Below, piece by piece: positions 12,119 to 23,498 of a DNA stretch of 64,000 bases. The notes beneath the pieces are model-generated. The model saw only the letters and a list, made by a program, of their open reading frames with translations. It was not told the origin of the DNA and did no database searches. This DNA is from Zonotrichia leucophrys gambelii (Eukaryota > Chordata > Aves > Passeriformes > Passerellidae), in assembly GCF_028769735.1 (NCBI RefSeq), contig NC_088200.1, positions 72,082,046 to 72,146,045 of the forward strand. The letters are read 5' to 3'. Positions within the stretch are counted from its first letter, which is position 1. Every line of letters begins with the position of its first letter. The position numbers and the translations under genes were made by a program.

Positions 12119-15100
12119 TCTTGGGGCAGCGATTATCAACAGCAACCTGAGATGAGCAGAGGTCACCTCACAGCTGGGAAGCCATGGGATGTCGGCTGAT
12201 AAAAGCCACCACAGCTGGCCCAGGAAGATCCACTGGGTTTGGCCCAGCTGAAGGTAATTGCTTCTGTTCCAGGTGGGGTCAACAACAAACAGCGGGGGAA
12301 GATCACCCAGTCCTCCTGTGAACCCTTCAGAGAGGAGAGGGAGTGGTGAGGATGCTCTTTTGGGGAGACACTTGGGAAAAACAAGGAATGGAGCAGGCTG
12401 TGGCTGAGGAGGCAGCTTTCCACTGAGTGGGAATATCCTGATGAAAGGGATTTGATACAATGAATTTATTTTCCTTGGAGAAATTATAATGAATATTCAA
12501 AGGGAAGAGTTTCGGCTGAGCTGGAGAGTGCCTTTCAACAACTAATATTGACAATTTCTTCTACCTGGTACTTCTCATGAAGAATACAACTGTTCCTCCC
12601 TGACACTTAGAAGACAGCTGGGAAAGGTTTCATAGTCAGAAAATCATATCCCTACTATGGTACCAAGCCTTCTGATTCTGGAAATTTGGGGGTACAATGG
12701 GGTTACAACCACTTCCATTCTATCTTAAGGCTCCTCAACATAAACTAGGAAGGAGTTAAGACAAAACTATTGGATTGGAAGATGATCCTGAGTTTGAAAA
12801 TTTAAAAAATACTAACTAATGAAGTAACATAGAGAGAGGCTTATCCTGAAGGTCATGAGAAGCCTCATGCCAAAGCATATTATGTTCTCAAAGAGTACTT
12901 GAGGAAAACGTTTCAAACACTCCATACTGAGGAGCAGCAGAAATTCTGGTTCAGCTGGGGAGATTCCAGACATTTCCAAGCAAAGGACATTGGGGCCTTT
13001 TTTTAATATTTTATAGATATACATTATATATATAAGATATGATATAATTTCATTACATATGATGTATTGTTTTATTATAAACACATACATATATTTTATT
13101 AAAAACATATTTTATATAGCAGCCCATACTTAGATTACAATATATATTATTTCTGTTTTGTTCAAACTGCTGGTATATAATGAGTACTTTAAATTTGCAA
13201 GTAGCAAAGATGTTTTGAGGTCATGGGGGCATTTTATGCATAGAGAAAAGAAGCATCTTTTTGCAAACTTGCATGCACAAGAGACCCAAAGGTAAATATT
13301 CCTCTCCTCCCAACGGCAGCACAAATAGCCTCACTCTGCATTTTGCTCTCACTTAAAGTTGTATTATAACAGGTGAACCATCCACTTGCACTGTGAACCC
13401 ATCTGCATGTCTGTTTATTCCTTATTAACTGCAATTGGAGATTTAGGCAGTTTTGGCAGGCCTGCAAGTCAACAGCATTCAAAAACTAGAACTAAATAGT
13501 GACAAAATAGGTATGTTCACTGAATGAGGGCTCTCTGCAGATGAAATTGATACTTCTGCCAGGTCCTCATGGAGTTATTGCCAACTGCATTGTGTAACCT
13601 GCTTCCTACCCCTAGAGACCAAAAGATAAAGTAACCCATGTGATTTAAAATTCTTCCAGGCACTGTGGAGTAAATCTCTTAGTCTATCCAAAGGATTAGG
13701 GCTCATTGGGGATGGAGGTTATGTCGCTGATAATTGTGCCTACACTAACTGAGAAGCTTCTAGTTCTTCAATACTATTCTGAGCTACCAGCTATAGTAGC
13801 TAATAGCTACTGGCTCTAAATGAGATTTTGATTGATGTGAGGATCCAGGAAGATCCCACCTCTAACCAGGTGCCTACCCAGACCATTGGTTTAGAGAAGA
13901 GGTTGATACCACCACCTGTCTCTTGAAAAAAAGCACAATGCTGCACCTGTAGCCCCACTTTTCCCTCCTTATACTTTATCCTATATATTAGGCACACCAC
14001 AGATCGTGAATAAAACAAGGTTCAGCCTTCATATATTTCCTAATGGATCTTGAGTTCATTTTATACCTTTCAGTTCATTAACCTGGCTGCCCTGGAGGTC
14101 AGATAGGTTATAGGCACACTGGTCCAGAGCCACAAAGCACTTAGAGGAAGTCACCTGAAGCTGCCAGCAAAGCAGGGAAATGACCTAACACATCAGTTGG
14201 ATTACTTTTACCCTCACACACCTCAAATTGCTTTTACTTCATCTCAGTGTTTACCAATCTCTTTCAAAGCAGCCTGCAGCACTGATAGGCTCAGCCTTGT
14301 ACTCAGCAGCTGCTGCTGAGACATCCTGTGCTCTCAGGCACCTGCCCATGGCTCACCTCACCCAGTGACAAAGATATATGCTGTCACTTTGGTGTTTAAT
14401 TATACAGCTCTTCCTTATCCCCATCTGCACAGCTGAGGACTGAGACCAAAGGTGATGGGAGAGGATAACAGTAATTTGGCTGTGGAAAACATATGAAGAC
14501 CTTCTAAGCTGCTGTAGCACAAATTAGTCCAGCTAGGAAATGACGAGGCATTAAACAGTAAAATGCGTCAGGTGGGGCATCAGGTGGAATGACATCTTCT
14601 TTCCAAAGGAAATAACCCATGTATGAACAGTGTGGTGAATGGAAAGGTGAAGAGCAATGCCAAAACCCCCAACACACAGCACATGAGAAATTCAAGGAAT
14701 GTGTTGATATTTGTAACGTCATGGAGTTGAAAAGGACTGAGGTTAAAATGAAAAATGCAAAGCTTAGAGCTTTCCTCCTTTAGTGAAAGTGGAGCTGCTC
14801 TTGCCTGACCTCTGCTCTCTGCCAGACTGAGGAGTCCTAACAATTACACTCTCTGTCTGCAAGCTATATTCATTGCCTTTCTTGAGAAAGAAATCCCAGG
14901 TCTCTGATGAGCTTTATGATTTCTCATGTCCATCAGGGCTTCCACTGAAGCTCTGTATCAGCACTTCAGAAGATGAAGGAAAACCTTCTAAAATAAAGAA
15001 GCTTGCATAAATCAAAAGTTTTGAAGCTCTCCACCTGAAAGCTCTCTATTTTTCCATGTGGCTGTTAGGCTAATGTTTTTAACCAGAATGTTGAATGAGC

Positions 15101-18090
15101 AAGGAAAGTGGAGATTCATATTAAATCACCTTTTTTCAGGAGCCTGGAATTTAAGATGCACAACATAAGACAATATTAAACTTTCATGAAATGTGTTCAT
15201 TAAAATGACTCAGTTCCTTTGGTAAATAACTAGCTCCTTCACCAACTGATGTCTTCACAAGACTCTTCACAACCTGATGTCTTTGTAAACCTTGACAATC
15301 TCTTCCCTTCCATTCCTTCTCTGTATTTGTGGGAATATGTATATGCTCCTTCTCAAATAACTTAATATTCCTCAATCCCTATAAATATTAACCGGCAGGC
15401 TTTGTAGAGCAGGAGATGAAATGTTTACCATTCACATCAAAGGTAGTCAATTCATGACCCATTTAGGCTGAATCCCTGCCAGGGGGTTGGGGAAGGAAAA
15501 AAGGATGAGGTAGAAAACAGTCCTCTGTGAATGTCATTTGAGCACATGTTTATGGCAATACCTTTGTTGCCTACACAAATGCATTTGCATATCCATAAGT
15601 AATAAGAATTAAGACATGAGTCTTGTTTGAACTCCTCTTGACTTGATTTTCTTTTGACAGGTGAGTGTTGGCTTGCATGCTGTGTTCAGCGTTTTTTGAA
15701 TCCCCAAATCACTTCACCAAAATAGCTTAATAACTTCTTTCTGAGTGCCTTTAATTTCAGACCTTTAGCAGAAATAAATTATCGAAGATAAATTCTTTCC
15801 CAAATCTGTGTATTTCAGGGACAGCAAGTTAAACGTTCAGTGATATTTCTCATATTCTGGAGGCTCTGAGACTTGCCTGGGGCAGGGGAATGTGTCTGCT
15901 ACGTGTAGAGGATGATACTGAGCAAGTTCCTGCATCTCTTTGTGTTCAGGGCTTTTTCTCCCACACTTGTAGGATGGGAATAATACTGACAGCTGAAATA
16001 ACTGTTGAGACCTGGCAGGGCAAATATTTAAGAATAAACCAAGTATATGTTGCACAAAGAGCAATCTTACTACTTTTCCATTTACATTGCACTTTAAGCA
16101 AGTAAATAATTGGCCCAAATAGCCAAAATATAAAAAATAAAATAGAAGAAATATATTTTATATATTTTAAAGAATAAAACCCAGAAGGGTGGCTTCACTG
16201 TTTTCAAAACAAAGATATATGGTTTCTTTCAGCCTTTAACAATGTGCCTTACAGTCTGTATCTGCTTTTATCATTCAGTTTACGTGAACAGTGCAAACAA
16301 ACATTGCGTTAACAATTCTGCTTTTCCAAAGCACGTTTCCCAGCAAATTCAAAGAGTATTTGAGGTATCTAGATTGAACTACACCAGTATACACCAAAAA
16401 ATTACCAAAATACACCAAAGAATTACAAACACCTCACTTTCTAAACCGTCTCAGTTCAACAGTTTATGAAGATAAGAAAACCTTTGTTATGATTCAGATT
16501 CCAGTTTTGTTAAGATGGATGTTAATAAAGATCATCTGCTTAAAAAAACCTCTGCCAACCTGAGGTTTTTATTTTGAAACCACCGAAATTTGAGTCTTTT
16601 AATGCCTTGCTTTGTGAAGGAAAATTCAAATCACTGCATTTTTTATAAAATCTAAATTCTAATGTTGCAAATAGCACTGTTCTGTGAGGTACATCAATAA
16701 ATATATACTCGGAAACTTTGAAGAGAAGCAGACATGGGGGCACTCCAAATCCAAATCCATGCCTTTGCCTCATTTTCCACCACTGATAGAAATTCTTTAC
16801 TTCCCTCTCAGAAGTTAACGCAGGGCTGCTACCGCCTGTAAGCACTGGTGCCTGCTAAGAGTTCTGGAGAGGTGCAGAAACACACCGTGCCTGGCAGGTC
16901 TGATTGCAATAGTGTCACTTCACAGCAAAAATGCATCCTGCCATGGTAGCAGACATAACTCAAGAGTTTCATCATGCTCAGTATCTCACCCTGCAGTGAG
17001 AGTAATCAAGTGCAGGGGTAGAGCTTTCCTACTCCTTCCAAGTGAAAATAGTTCTAAGAAAAGATGACACATTCCTGGAAATAAAATAATACAGCTGCAA
17101 TGCTGATCACCCTCCTCTAACAGTCCTGTGGTGAGTGATCATAATTTTATTTTCTTTGACAAATTTAATGAGTAGTCATGCTAGAACTACTCATTTCCTT
17201 TTTGCTAGCATGAAACTAGAGTCATGAACCTTTCTCTTCTGCCCACCTGGTGTCCCTCATGGCACCAGAAGGTGGTGGGTATCCCATTGGGGCATGAAAA
17301 CAAAGAAGGTGGGTGGTAGAAATATCTCAGTCCAATATTTGATAAGCAGTTGCCAGTTTGCAGTTGAGGTATTGGGCTGATGGAAGTATCTGTGCCTTGG
17401 CTCATCTTGTCTTCCAAAATTAATCAGTGATGCAAAGACAGTGCTGAGGATCCATCCCAGTGGCAGGAGCTGTGCTACCTGTGGTAATTCCCCTTCCTCA
17501 TCTTCTCCTCATTTCAGTAAGCTATGTGCTTGTCACTAACTAGGTGCTCCTAGTGGACCCTGTAGCTACACAGTAGATGAACAGATGGAGATTTTTGGGT
17601 GCCAGTGGGCTGCCTGAAGCCCAGGATGTTCCTGCTGCCTGTGTCAATGTAAAGCTCTTCCAACTCACAACAAAAGTTCAACTTTCCTCTTCAGTAAGAT
17701 GGAATAGACAAAAGCTGAGTAACTATAACACTTTCTTCTACTCCACTTGCTTCCTTAATTGTTAATACTTTGCATTTTCTCATTCCCTGCATGTTCTTTT
17801 ACCCTTCTTTCATCCATAATCAGAACCTCTAAATAGCGGGTGAATAAATCTGGTCAGTACTTGGTTTAGGATAGCATGCAACATCCCAGGAATCCATATT
17901 CTTTATATTCATCACTCACAAATTCCTTTATCTTGGAGGAGCTATGTACATTGAGTTTGTGGTAACCTATGCCTGAGGGCCAAAAAAGAAACTCTGAGGG
18001 AATACTGTGAGTATTAACCATTATTTTTATTCTGTTTCTCTCTTTTCTTCTTTTTTTTTTTAAGTTGGCATTTCATATTCGTTCCACCTT
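12119..18090. other. unassigned unique sequence
   Basis: No gene is supported. The text just after the LTR (12119-12180) could be leftover retroviral leader. About 12999-13130 is extremely AT-rich with alternating TA/AT tracts. A two-copy degenerate 20-bp repeat (ATACACCAAA-type) lies near 16388-16428. All open frames are short and featureless. Confidence 0.4.
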
Positions 18091-18116
18091 AGTGGTTCAT
18101 TTATAAATGAACCACT
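18091..18116. repeat. 26-bp perfect palindrome
   Basis: The half AGTGGTTCATTTA is followed at once by its exact reverse complement TAAATGAACCACT, with no spacer. Further partial copies of the motif (ACCACTTA) follow within 15 bp. Perfect palindromes of this length are uncommon by chance. It could be a cruciform-forming site, a remnant of a transposon end, or a dimeric protein site. Confidence 0.9.
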
Positions 18117-19018
18117 TAGTACCACTTAACCCTTTACTCCCATTGATATTCCCCAGAAACACCACTGTCTCTTTGACTGGCTACTATTTCCTTTCAATCC
18201 TCCCAAGGCTCTGGATTTCTTCTCCCAGTCAGGAACTTTCAAAGATCTTAAGGATTTTTAAGGCTTAAAGTCTAGATTCATATCTAGACTGGACCCTGGT
18301 TTTCTGGTGGCATAGTACAATAGCTGTGTAAATTATTATCTCTTTTGCAACTGTAGGGGTTTTGTTGATCCTTTATCCTGAAACTTTTGTAAGAACAAAT
18401 GTCCAGAATCAGCTCTCTGTGCAGACTGTTTGGTTGTGGGTGCTAAATGTCCCAAATGCAGATAAGGTACCACAGGAGATTTTTACACACCCTTGTGATG
18501 TATCTGTAGATCCTCTGGGCCAAGCTGTGCATCTGCCCCTCAGAAGCACAACTCTGGCTGATCCTAGAATGGATTGTGCCTACTTGTGAAATATAAATGT
18601 GATCCTTTTGAGAAGGGAAAAGGGAATCACATGTATATAATAATCACATAAACTGAACATTTTCCCTAAATGTTCTAAATTCTTCCAGGAGTTCTAAATC
18701 TTATTAAGTCAATTCAAAGGAGAAGTATACCTGACAAAAATCCAACTCTCTGCTAGTTGATGCTGCTCTGTCTTGTATAAAACATAACAGGGCACAAGGT
18801 GGGGATGAAAACTGTGTAGGTTCTTCTCCACCCTTCCTCCTCTGTCATGTACCCCAACACTCACCAGCAAGAAGTGATAGGGACAGTACATAATCAATAT
18901 ATATTTCACAAAGGAAGCACTTCTTCAACTGAAGAACCAAATTTCAGTGGAGATAAATTCTCTTTGTTTTCTCCTCTCCTTCCAGACATTGTAAATTGTA
19001 GGGGGATACAGTATGAAG
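18117..19018. other. unassigned unique sequence
   Basis: No gene or repeat is recognised. Confidence 0.45.
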
Positions 19019-19260
19019 GTGGTATAGAATGAATCTTATCCCCCAAAGAGTTGCAGCTGGACCAATTACTGAAGATAGGAGCAGGCCTGATCTCAACAGG
19101 TCACACCTGTAGACAATAGGAGCAGTGGTATAAAAGAGTGGATTGGTGGGATCTGGAAGTGATGATGACTACTGCAAGGACCAAGAAGAGTCAGTGTGCA
19201 GAGGAACTGCAAACAGAAAGCATCAAGGAGGCATGATGCTCTGATGTTATGGAATCCTTG
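19019..19260 (+). mobile_element. possible LTR-like promoter fragment
   Basis: A CCAAT-type box (GGACCAATTACTG) lies near 19059. It is followed by an inverted motif ACAGGT-CAC-ACCTGT and a TATA box TATAAAAGAG near 19130, then GTGGATTGGTGGGATCTG. The CCAAT-to-TATA layout is that of a retroviral U3/R region, and the text feels repeat-like. No ends or poly(A) signal could be fixed, so this is a weak call. The alternative is an ordinary unique promoter. Confidence 0.25.
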
Positions 19261-19814
19261 CACTATAATGATAGTAGAACTCTTGATATATATACATAAG
19301 ACAACAGTAAATGACCCTCTAAAATCAATGAGATTACTGGAGTGGATAGCACAGGTCTGTTTATACTTTGGAAACACCCCTGGAAGTCCCTCAAATCAAG
19401 CCAAAGGTGTATGCCCCTCTCTAAATGCACAGCTTGGCCCAGCCACAGTAGGACCAAAGGCATCACGAAAAGCCTAGAAAGGCCTTCTATTCGAAGCTGT
19501 TTCTAGAGGAGAAAAGTCTTTTCTGCTTCAAGTCGAACCTTGCAAATCTTCTGAATTACATCTCTTGCTTTTTCTGTTGGTTGATAGTTAAGCTGATCTG
19601 TCAAAACTTTAAAATTGACCCTTTCCCTCATGCTTAGACAGCATGGCTAGCCTGCACAGGGCAATGGGGCTGTGGCTGCCATCCCAAGGGCTCTGCAGCT
19701 GTGATGGCAGCTCTTGCTCTGCCTGCACTTTGACTTGAGTGGTGATGGCTTTCCATGTCTATACAAATGAGGGTATAAATACTCCTGGGTTGTTTATTGT
19801 TGGTTTTTTAAAGA

Positions 19815-20272
19815 TTCCACTCTTGGATCTGCTGGAAGGGGTCCAGAGGAGGAGGCCATGAATGCACTCAAAGGGCTGGAGCACCTCTCCTATGGACACA
19901 CACTGAGACATTTGGGGTTGTTCATCCTGGAGAAGAAGAGATTTCAGGGAGACCTCAGAGCACTTTATTGTACCTAAGGGAGTTACAAATAGAGGGACTT
20001 AAGTGAGTGTAAATGTGGGATAAGGGTTAATAATTTAAACTAAGAGAAGGTAGACTTAATATAAGAAGGGTATTTCTCCTCATGAGAGTGGTGAACCACT
20101 GCCACAGGTTGCCCAGAAGAACCATGGATTGGAAACATCCAAGGCCAGGTTGGATGGGGCTCTGAGCAACCTAGTGGTCCAGTGGAAGGTGCTCTGGGCC
20201 ATGGCAGGAGCTTGGAAGGAGATGATCTCTAAGGTCCCTTCCAATCCAAATCATTCCATGATTCTATGATTT
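19815..20272 (+). repeat. CR1 LINE 3' end, sense, long fragment
   Basis: This is the best CR1 copy in the window. Landmarks in order are 'GGTCCAGAGGAGGAGGCCAT', 'GGGCTGGAGCACCTCTCCTA', 'TGTTCATCCTGGAGAAGAAG', 'AGGGAGACCTCAGAGCA', 'GGCCAGGTTGGATGGGGCTC', and the terminal 'GGTCCCTTCCAATCCAAATC' followed by ATTCCATGATTCTATGATT. It covers the end of the second ORF and the 3' UTR of the element and lacks an intact reverse transcriptase. Confidence 0.93.
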
Positions 20273-20466
20273 GTCATCATGTTCAGGGTGGCACCTCAAC
20301 AGGGCATCACCTTGCCTGGTGATGATCTGGACTGATGCTCCTTTTCCCCAAAAGGGGAGACAGTCAAATGCATATTCCTTATTTAAAGAGAGTTGATGGA
20401 TCAAGTCAGAGTCAACAGCCACTGACTTTCCTTGTTTCTTGTCTCTGATTAACCAAAAGAGCCATC

Positions 20467-20852
20467 TGTCACAGACATCTTTTATGAAAAACCCTTTCCT
20501 TAGGATTTTTCCTCCTGAGAAGCTGGGAGGCCTCAGGAAAAAATGTAAACAATGGTTATGTGCTGCTGTGGAATGCAACAGGTGGATCTTTGATTGGCCC
20601 ATGTTGGATGTTTCTAATTAATGGCCAATCACAGTGAGGTGGCTTGGACAGAGAGTCTGAGCCACCAACCTTTGTTATTCCTTCTTTTCTTTTTCTATTC
20701 TTAGCTAGCCTTCTGATGAAACCCTTTCTTCTATTTTTTTAGTATAGTTTTAATGTAATATATATCATAAAATAAAAAATCAAGCCTTCTGAAACATGGA
20801 GTCGGGTCCTCGTCTCTTCCCTCATCCTTGAACCCCTGTGAACAGAGTCACA
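20467..20852 (+). mobile_element. solo ERV LTR with target-site duplication
   Basis: The element starts TGTCACAGACATC and ends AACAGAGTCACA (386 bp). It is flanked by GCCATC (20461-20466) and GTCATC (20853-20858), a 6-bp target-site duplication with one mismatch. A 6-bp duplication is typical of class II (ERVK-like) elements. Inside are two CCAAT boxes in opposite orientation (GATTGGCCC, GGCCAATCACAG), an AATAAA at 20771-20776, and a U5 rich in TC. No internal retroviral sequence is present. The layout indicates recombination between two LTRs that left a solo copy. Confidence 0.9.
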
Positions 20853-20858
20853 GTCATC

Positions 20859-22914
20859 CTTCTTGCTAGGCAAGGCTTTCTGTTGTCTTTCATTTCCACA
20901 AAAAAATTAAATACTTCAAAAAATGTAGGAACCCCTGTGCTGTCAAGACCCCATATATTGTTCTGCTCATCCAGGGAATACCCATGGCCCTGGCCCTAAA
21001 TCTGAGCAAAACTAGCTGTAGAGACAGAGAGGTTGTGCAGCTGGCTTGCACTGATACAGGGCAAGATTGGGAATATAACCTATAACCTTCCCAATTCTAT
21101 ATATAAGAGCTGCAGGTAGAAATGCAATGGGCAGTAAATCTGGAATGGTCTGTAGGAACTCCTCTTCAGACCCCCTCCTTCCATTTTAATTTCTCTTTTT
21201 CTTAAAAAAAAAAAGAAAAAAATGAAAAGTCTGCTGGTTGAGCCATCACTCAGATAATTCCTTGAAGCAGGAGGGAAGCACTGAGGCTGAGTTTCCTGCT
21301 GTCCTATCATGAGCACTCACTGACAGAATGAGGTTATTCTCAAAGAGTACCTTCTGAAGAAGTTATTGTTCCAGCTACATTTCTAGTTGTTAAATCCCCA
21401 CACTTCACAACCTTTCTGGAGCTCCATTCCTCATGCCCAATGGAAAATCTGCTTTGCCAGAAGCGCGAGCAGGTTAATATCAAAACCTGTGAAATGAAGC
21501 AGCTACCCTGAATGCTCTTGTGAGTGTAATGCCACATTTTCCCACCAAACTACAAGACCCCTTTGATGGAAGAATACCCAACTGCCAGATTAGTTCAGGT
21601 CCCAGGTTCCTGACCCACCATTAGGATTCCTGCACCTAATTCTCAGCTACTGCACAAGGATTGCGTTGGACTTAACAAAAATGACAAATGACAGTTCAAT
21701 TAAACTCAAAAATATCATCTCTTCTTAATAACCTACTTTCTAGAGAGCTGTCCTACAAACTTCAAATTAATTTTAAACTTCAGGCACTGTATTTCTGCAC
21801 GCTGATCTTGTTAGGCTGAGCACAGAGAAACAGCAAAATTTATCTTGGCACTTTTTCTGATGCAAGCCTCACTGCTCAGAGGTATCACAGCAGCCTCTGA
21901 GCTCTGTAGTGGAGTCATGAGTAAGCAGATGAGCACAGAGGGGGAAGTTACTGTGCAGGAAAGAAGTAGAGTGGGTAGAGGGTGATCAAGTCCTCTCCTG
22001 ATATAAGGACAACTCATTTTCAGTTAGTGGGAAGTGATTTCCTTGCTAAAGTGCTTTAAAAATTACTCCTACACCAGAGGAAAATAAAGTATTACACACT
22101 GGCTGATATCCTGACAACTGTTAGTGCCCTAATGTTGGCAGGAGAGGTTTTCCAAAGCTTCTCCTAACCCTTCAAAGACTTGTGCAAACTGAGACTTTCA
22201 AGGAGACTTTTTGCAGCAAACGACTACTGAGAATGACTGATAACTTGTACCTGTAACCATGAGATAATGGGCCCTGGAACTGGATTGGGAGGCAAATGAA
22301 TGGTGAGATGACACAAGTGTGCATCTTTTGGCCCTTCCTGGAGCAGCACCTGAGAGCAGCAAGGAGTGGGACTGGGAGCTTGTTTAGGGAACAGTGCTCA
22401 GCCCCCAAAGCCACCAGGCCTGGAAGGAGCATCCACATGGTGTCACAAGGATGATCCATTTGGTCCTTCTGGATATAGGGGTGGGCTGCTCTCATCCTGT
22501 TCTCCTGAGGCCATAACCTGGCACCATTCAAATGGTGACAGTGGGGCTGTGGGGTTTTTCACTTTCTTACTCCCTCTGCCATGCCCAAGGGCAGGGCAGG
22601 CTGACAGTTACCCCCAGACAGCCCGTCCTACATCATCTCCAGACCTTTTCACATCTCCCAACCCTTCATTTTATCACTCCTGTACCTCCTACCTCAGTCT
22701 CCTCACAAATCAACAACTTCAAATTACTTTTTCCAGCCAGACACCAAATTTGATATTTCTGATTCTGTGACCTGTCTGATGTGATATACCTGATAGAGTT
22801 ACGTGGGTTTGGCAGATTTACTAGGCTGTTTTCCCTAAAGGTGTTTAGTGCTGCCTCCAGTTATCTGTGGAATTTGGCCACGTCTCACACAGCACCCCCT
22901 CAGGTGCCTGTGAT
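20859..22914. other. unassigned unique sequence
   Basis: No gene or recognisable repeat is seen. Short A-rich tracts occur at about 21204-21222. The open frames at 22172-22770 run on both strands and have no family motif. Confidence 0.4.
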
Positions 22915-22982
22915 ATCCATCCATCCATCCATCCATCCATCCATCCATCCATCCATCCATCCATCCATCCATCCATCCATCC
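22915..22982. repeat. (CCAT)n microsatellite, about 17 copies
   Basis: The run of CCAT/ATCC tetranucleotides is uninterrupted over 68 bp. It generates artificial open frames on both strands (IHPS or WMDG repeats). It should be length-polymorphic between individuals. Confidence 0.95.
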
Positions 22983-23023
22983 TCTGTGGCACCACCTGTC
23001 AGTGTCTCACTACTGCCATTTCT

Positions 23024-23270
23024 TGTGGAATCACACTGTAATTTGGGTTGGAAGGGACATTTAAAGCCCAACTAGTCTGACCACCCTGCAATAAACAAGG
23101 GCATTCTCACCTAGATCAGGTTGCTCAGGGCCACATCCAACCTGACATTGAATGTTTCCAGGGATGGAGCATGTCCAACTGTTCCCTCGCACCATGTCTG
23201 AAATTTTTCCATGTCCTGATTAGCTTGGTTAGCCTCTGTCCAGAGTCCAGCCAGTGCTCCCATCATTTTC
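23024..23270 (-). repeat. CR1 LINE 3' end, antisense
   Basis: The + strand shows the antisense CR1 order: 'TTGGGTTGGAAGGGACATTT', 'CAGGTTGCTCAGGGCCACAT', 'CATTGAATGTTTCCAGGGAT', then a degraded continuation ('TTCCATGTCCTGATTAGC'). It lies directly next to the CCAT microsatellite. Confidence 0.87.
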
Positions 23271-23402
23271 CTGCAGGTCTAGCAGCAATTTTTAGTGTGT
23301 AGGTCTTGTAGCACGGTTCTAAATAGCTCAGTAAGAACGCTTGACTTCTCACCCTTAGAGATTAAACTAAAGTGCACCTAGAAGTTTGTGTTTTCCCTTT
23401 AG

Positions 23403-23498
23403 GATGAAAAGATCCAGGAATACACTGATGGATTTCATGATCAGAAGGATCATGAAGGATTCACCCAATTCATGAATGCTGCTGGACTTCAGCTTAAG
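23403..23498 (+). other. exon-like segment of unknown identity
   Basis: A good acceptor (GTTTTCCCTTTAG) is followed by 96 bp, exactly 32 open codons, ending CTTAAG before GTGCAA, a weak donor. The peptide begins DEKIQEYTDGF and ends AAGLQLK. Its mix of charged and polar residues is plausible for coding DNA, but a 32-codon open frame is expected often by chance. A 9-bp inverted repeat (TTCATGATC and GATCATGAA, 5-nt loop) lies inside. I do not recognise the peptide. Confidence 0.15.

Noticed and set aside
12035..12460. 141-codon minus-strand frame at the LTR
   Set aside because: Antisense to LTR and flank; no retroviral or host domain visible.
22781..23071. Open frames with IHPS or WMDG repeats
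   Set aside because: Translations of the CCAT microsatellite.
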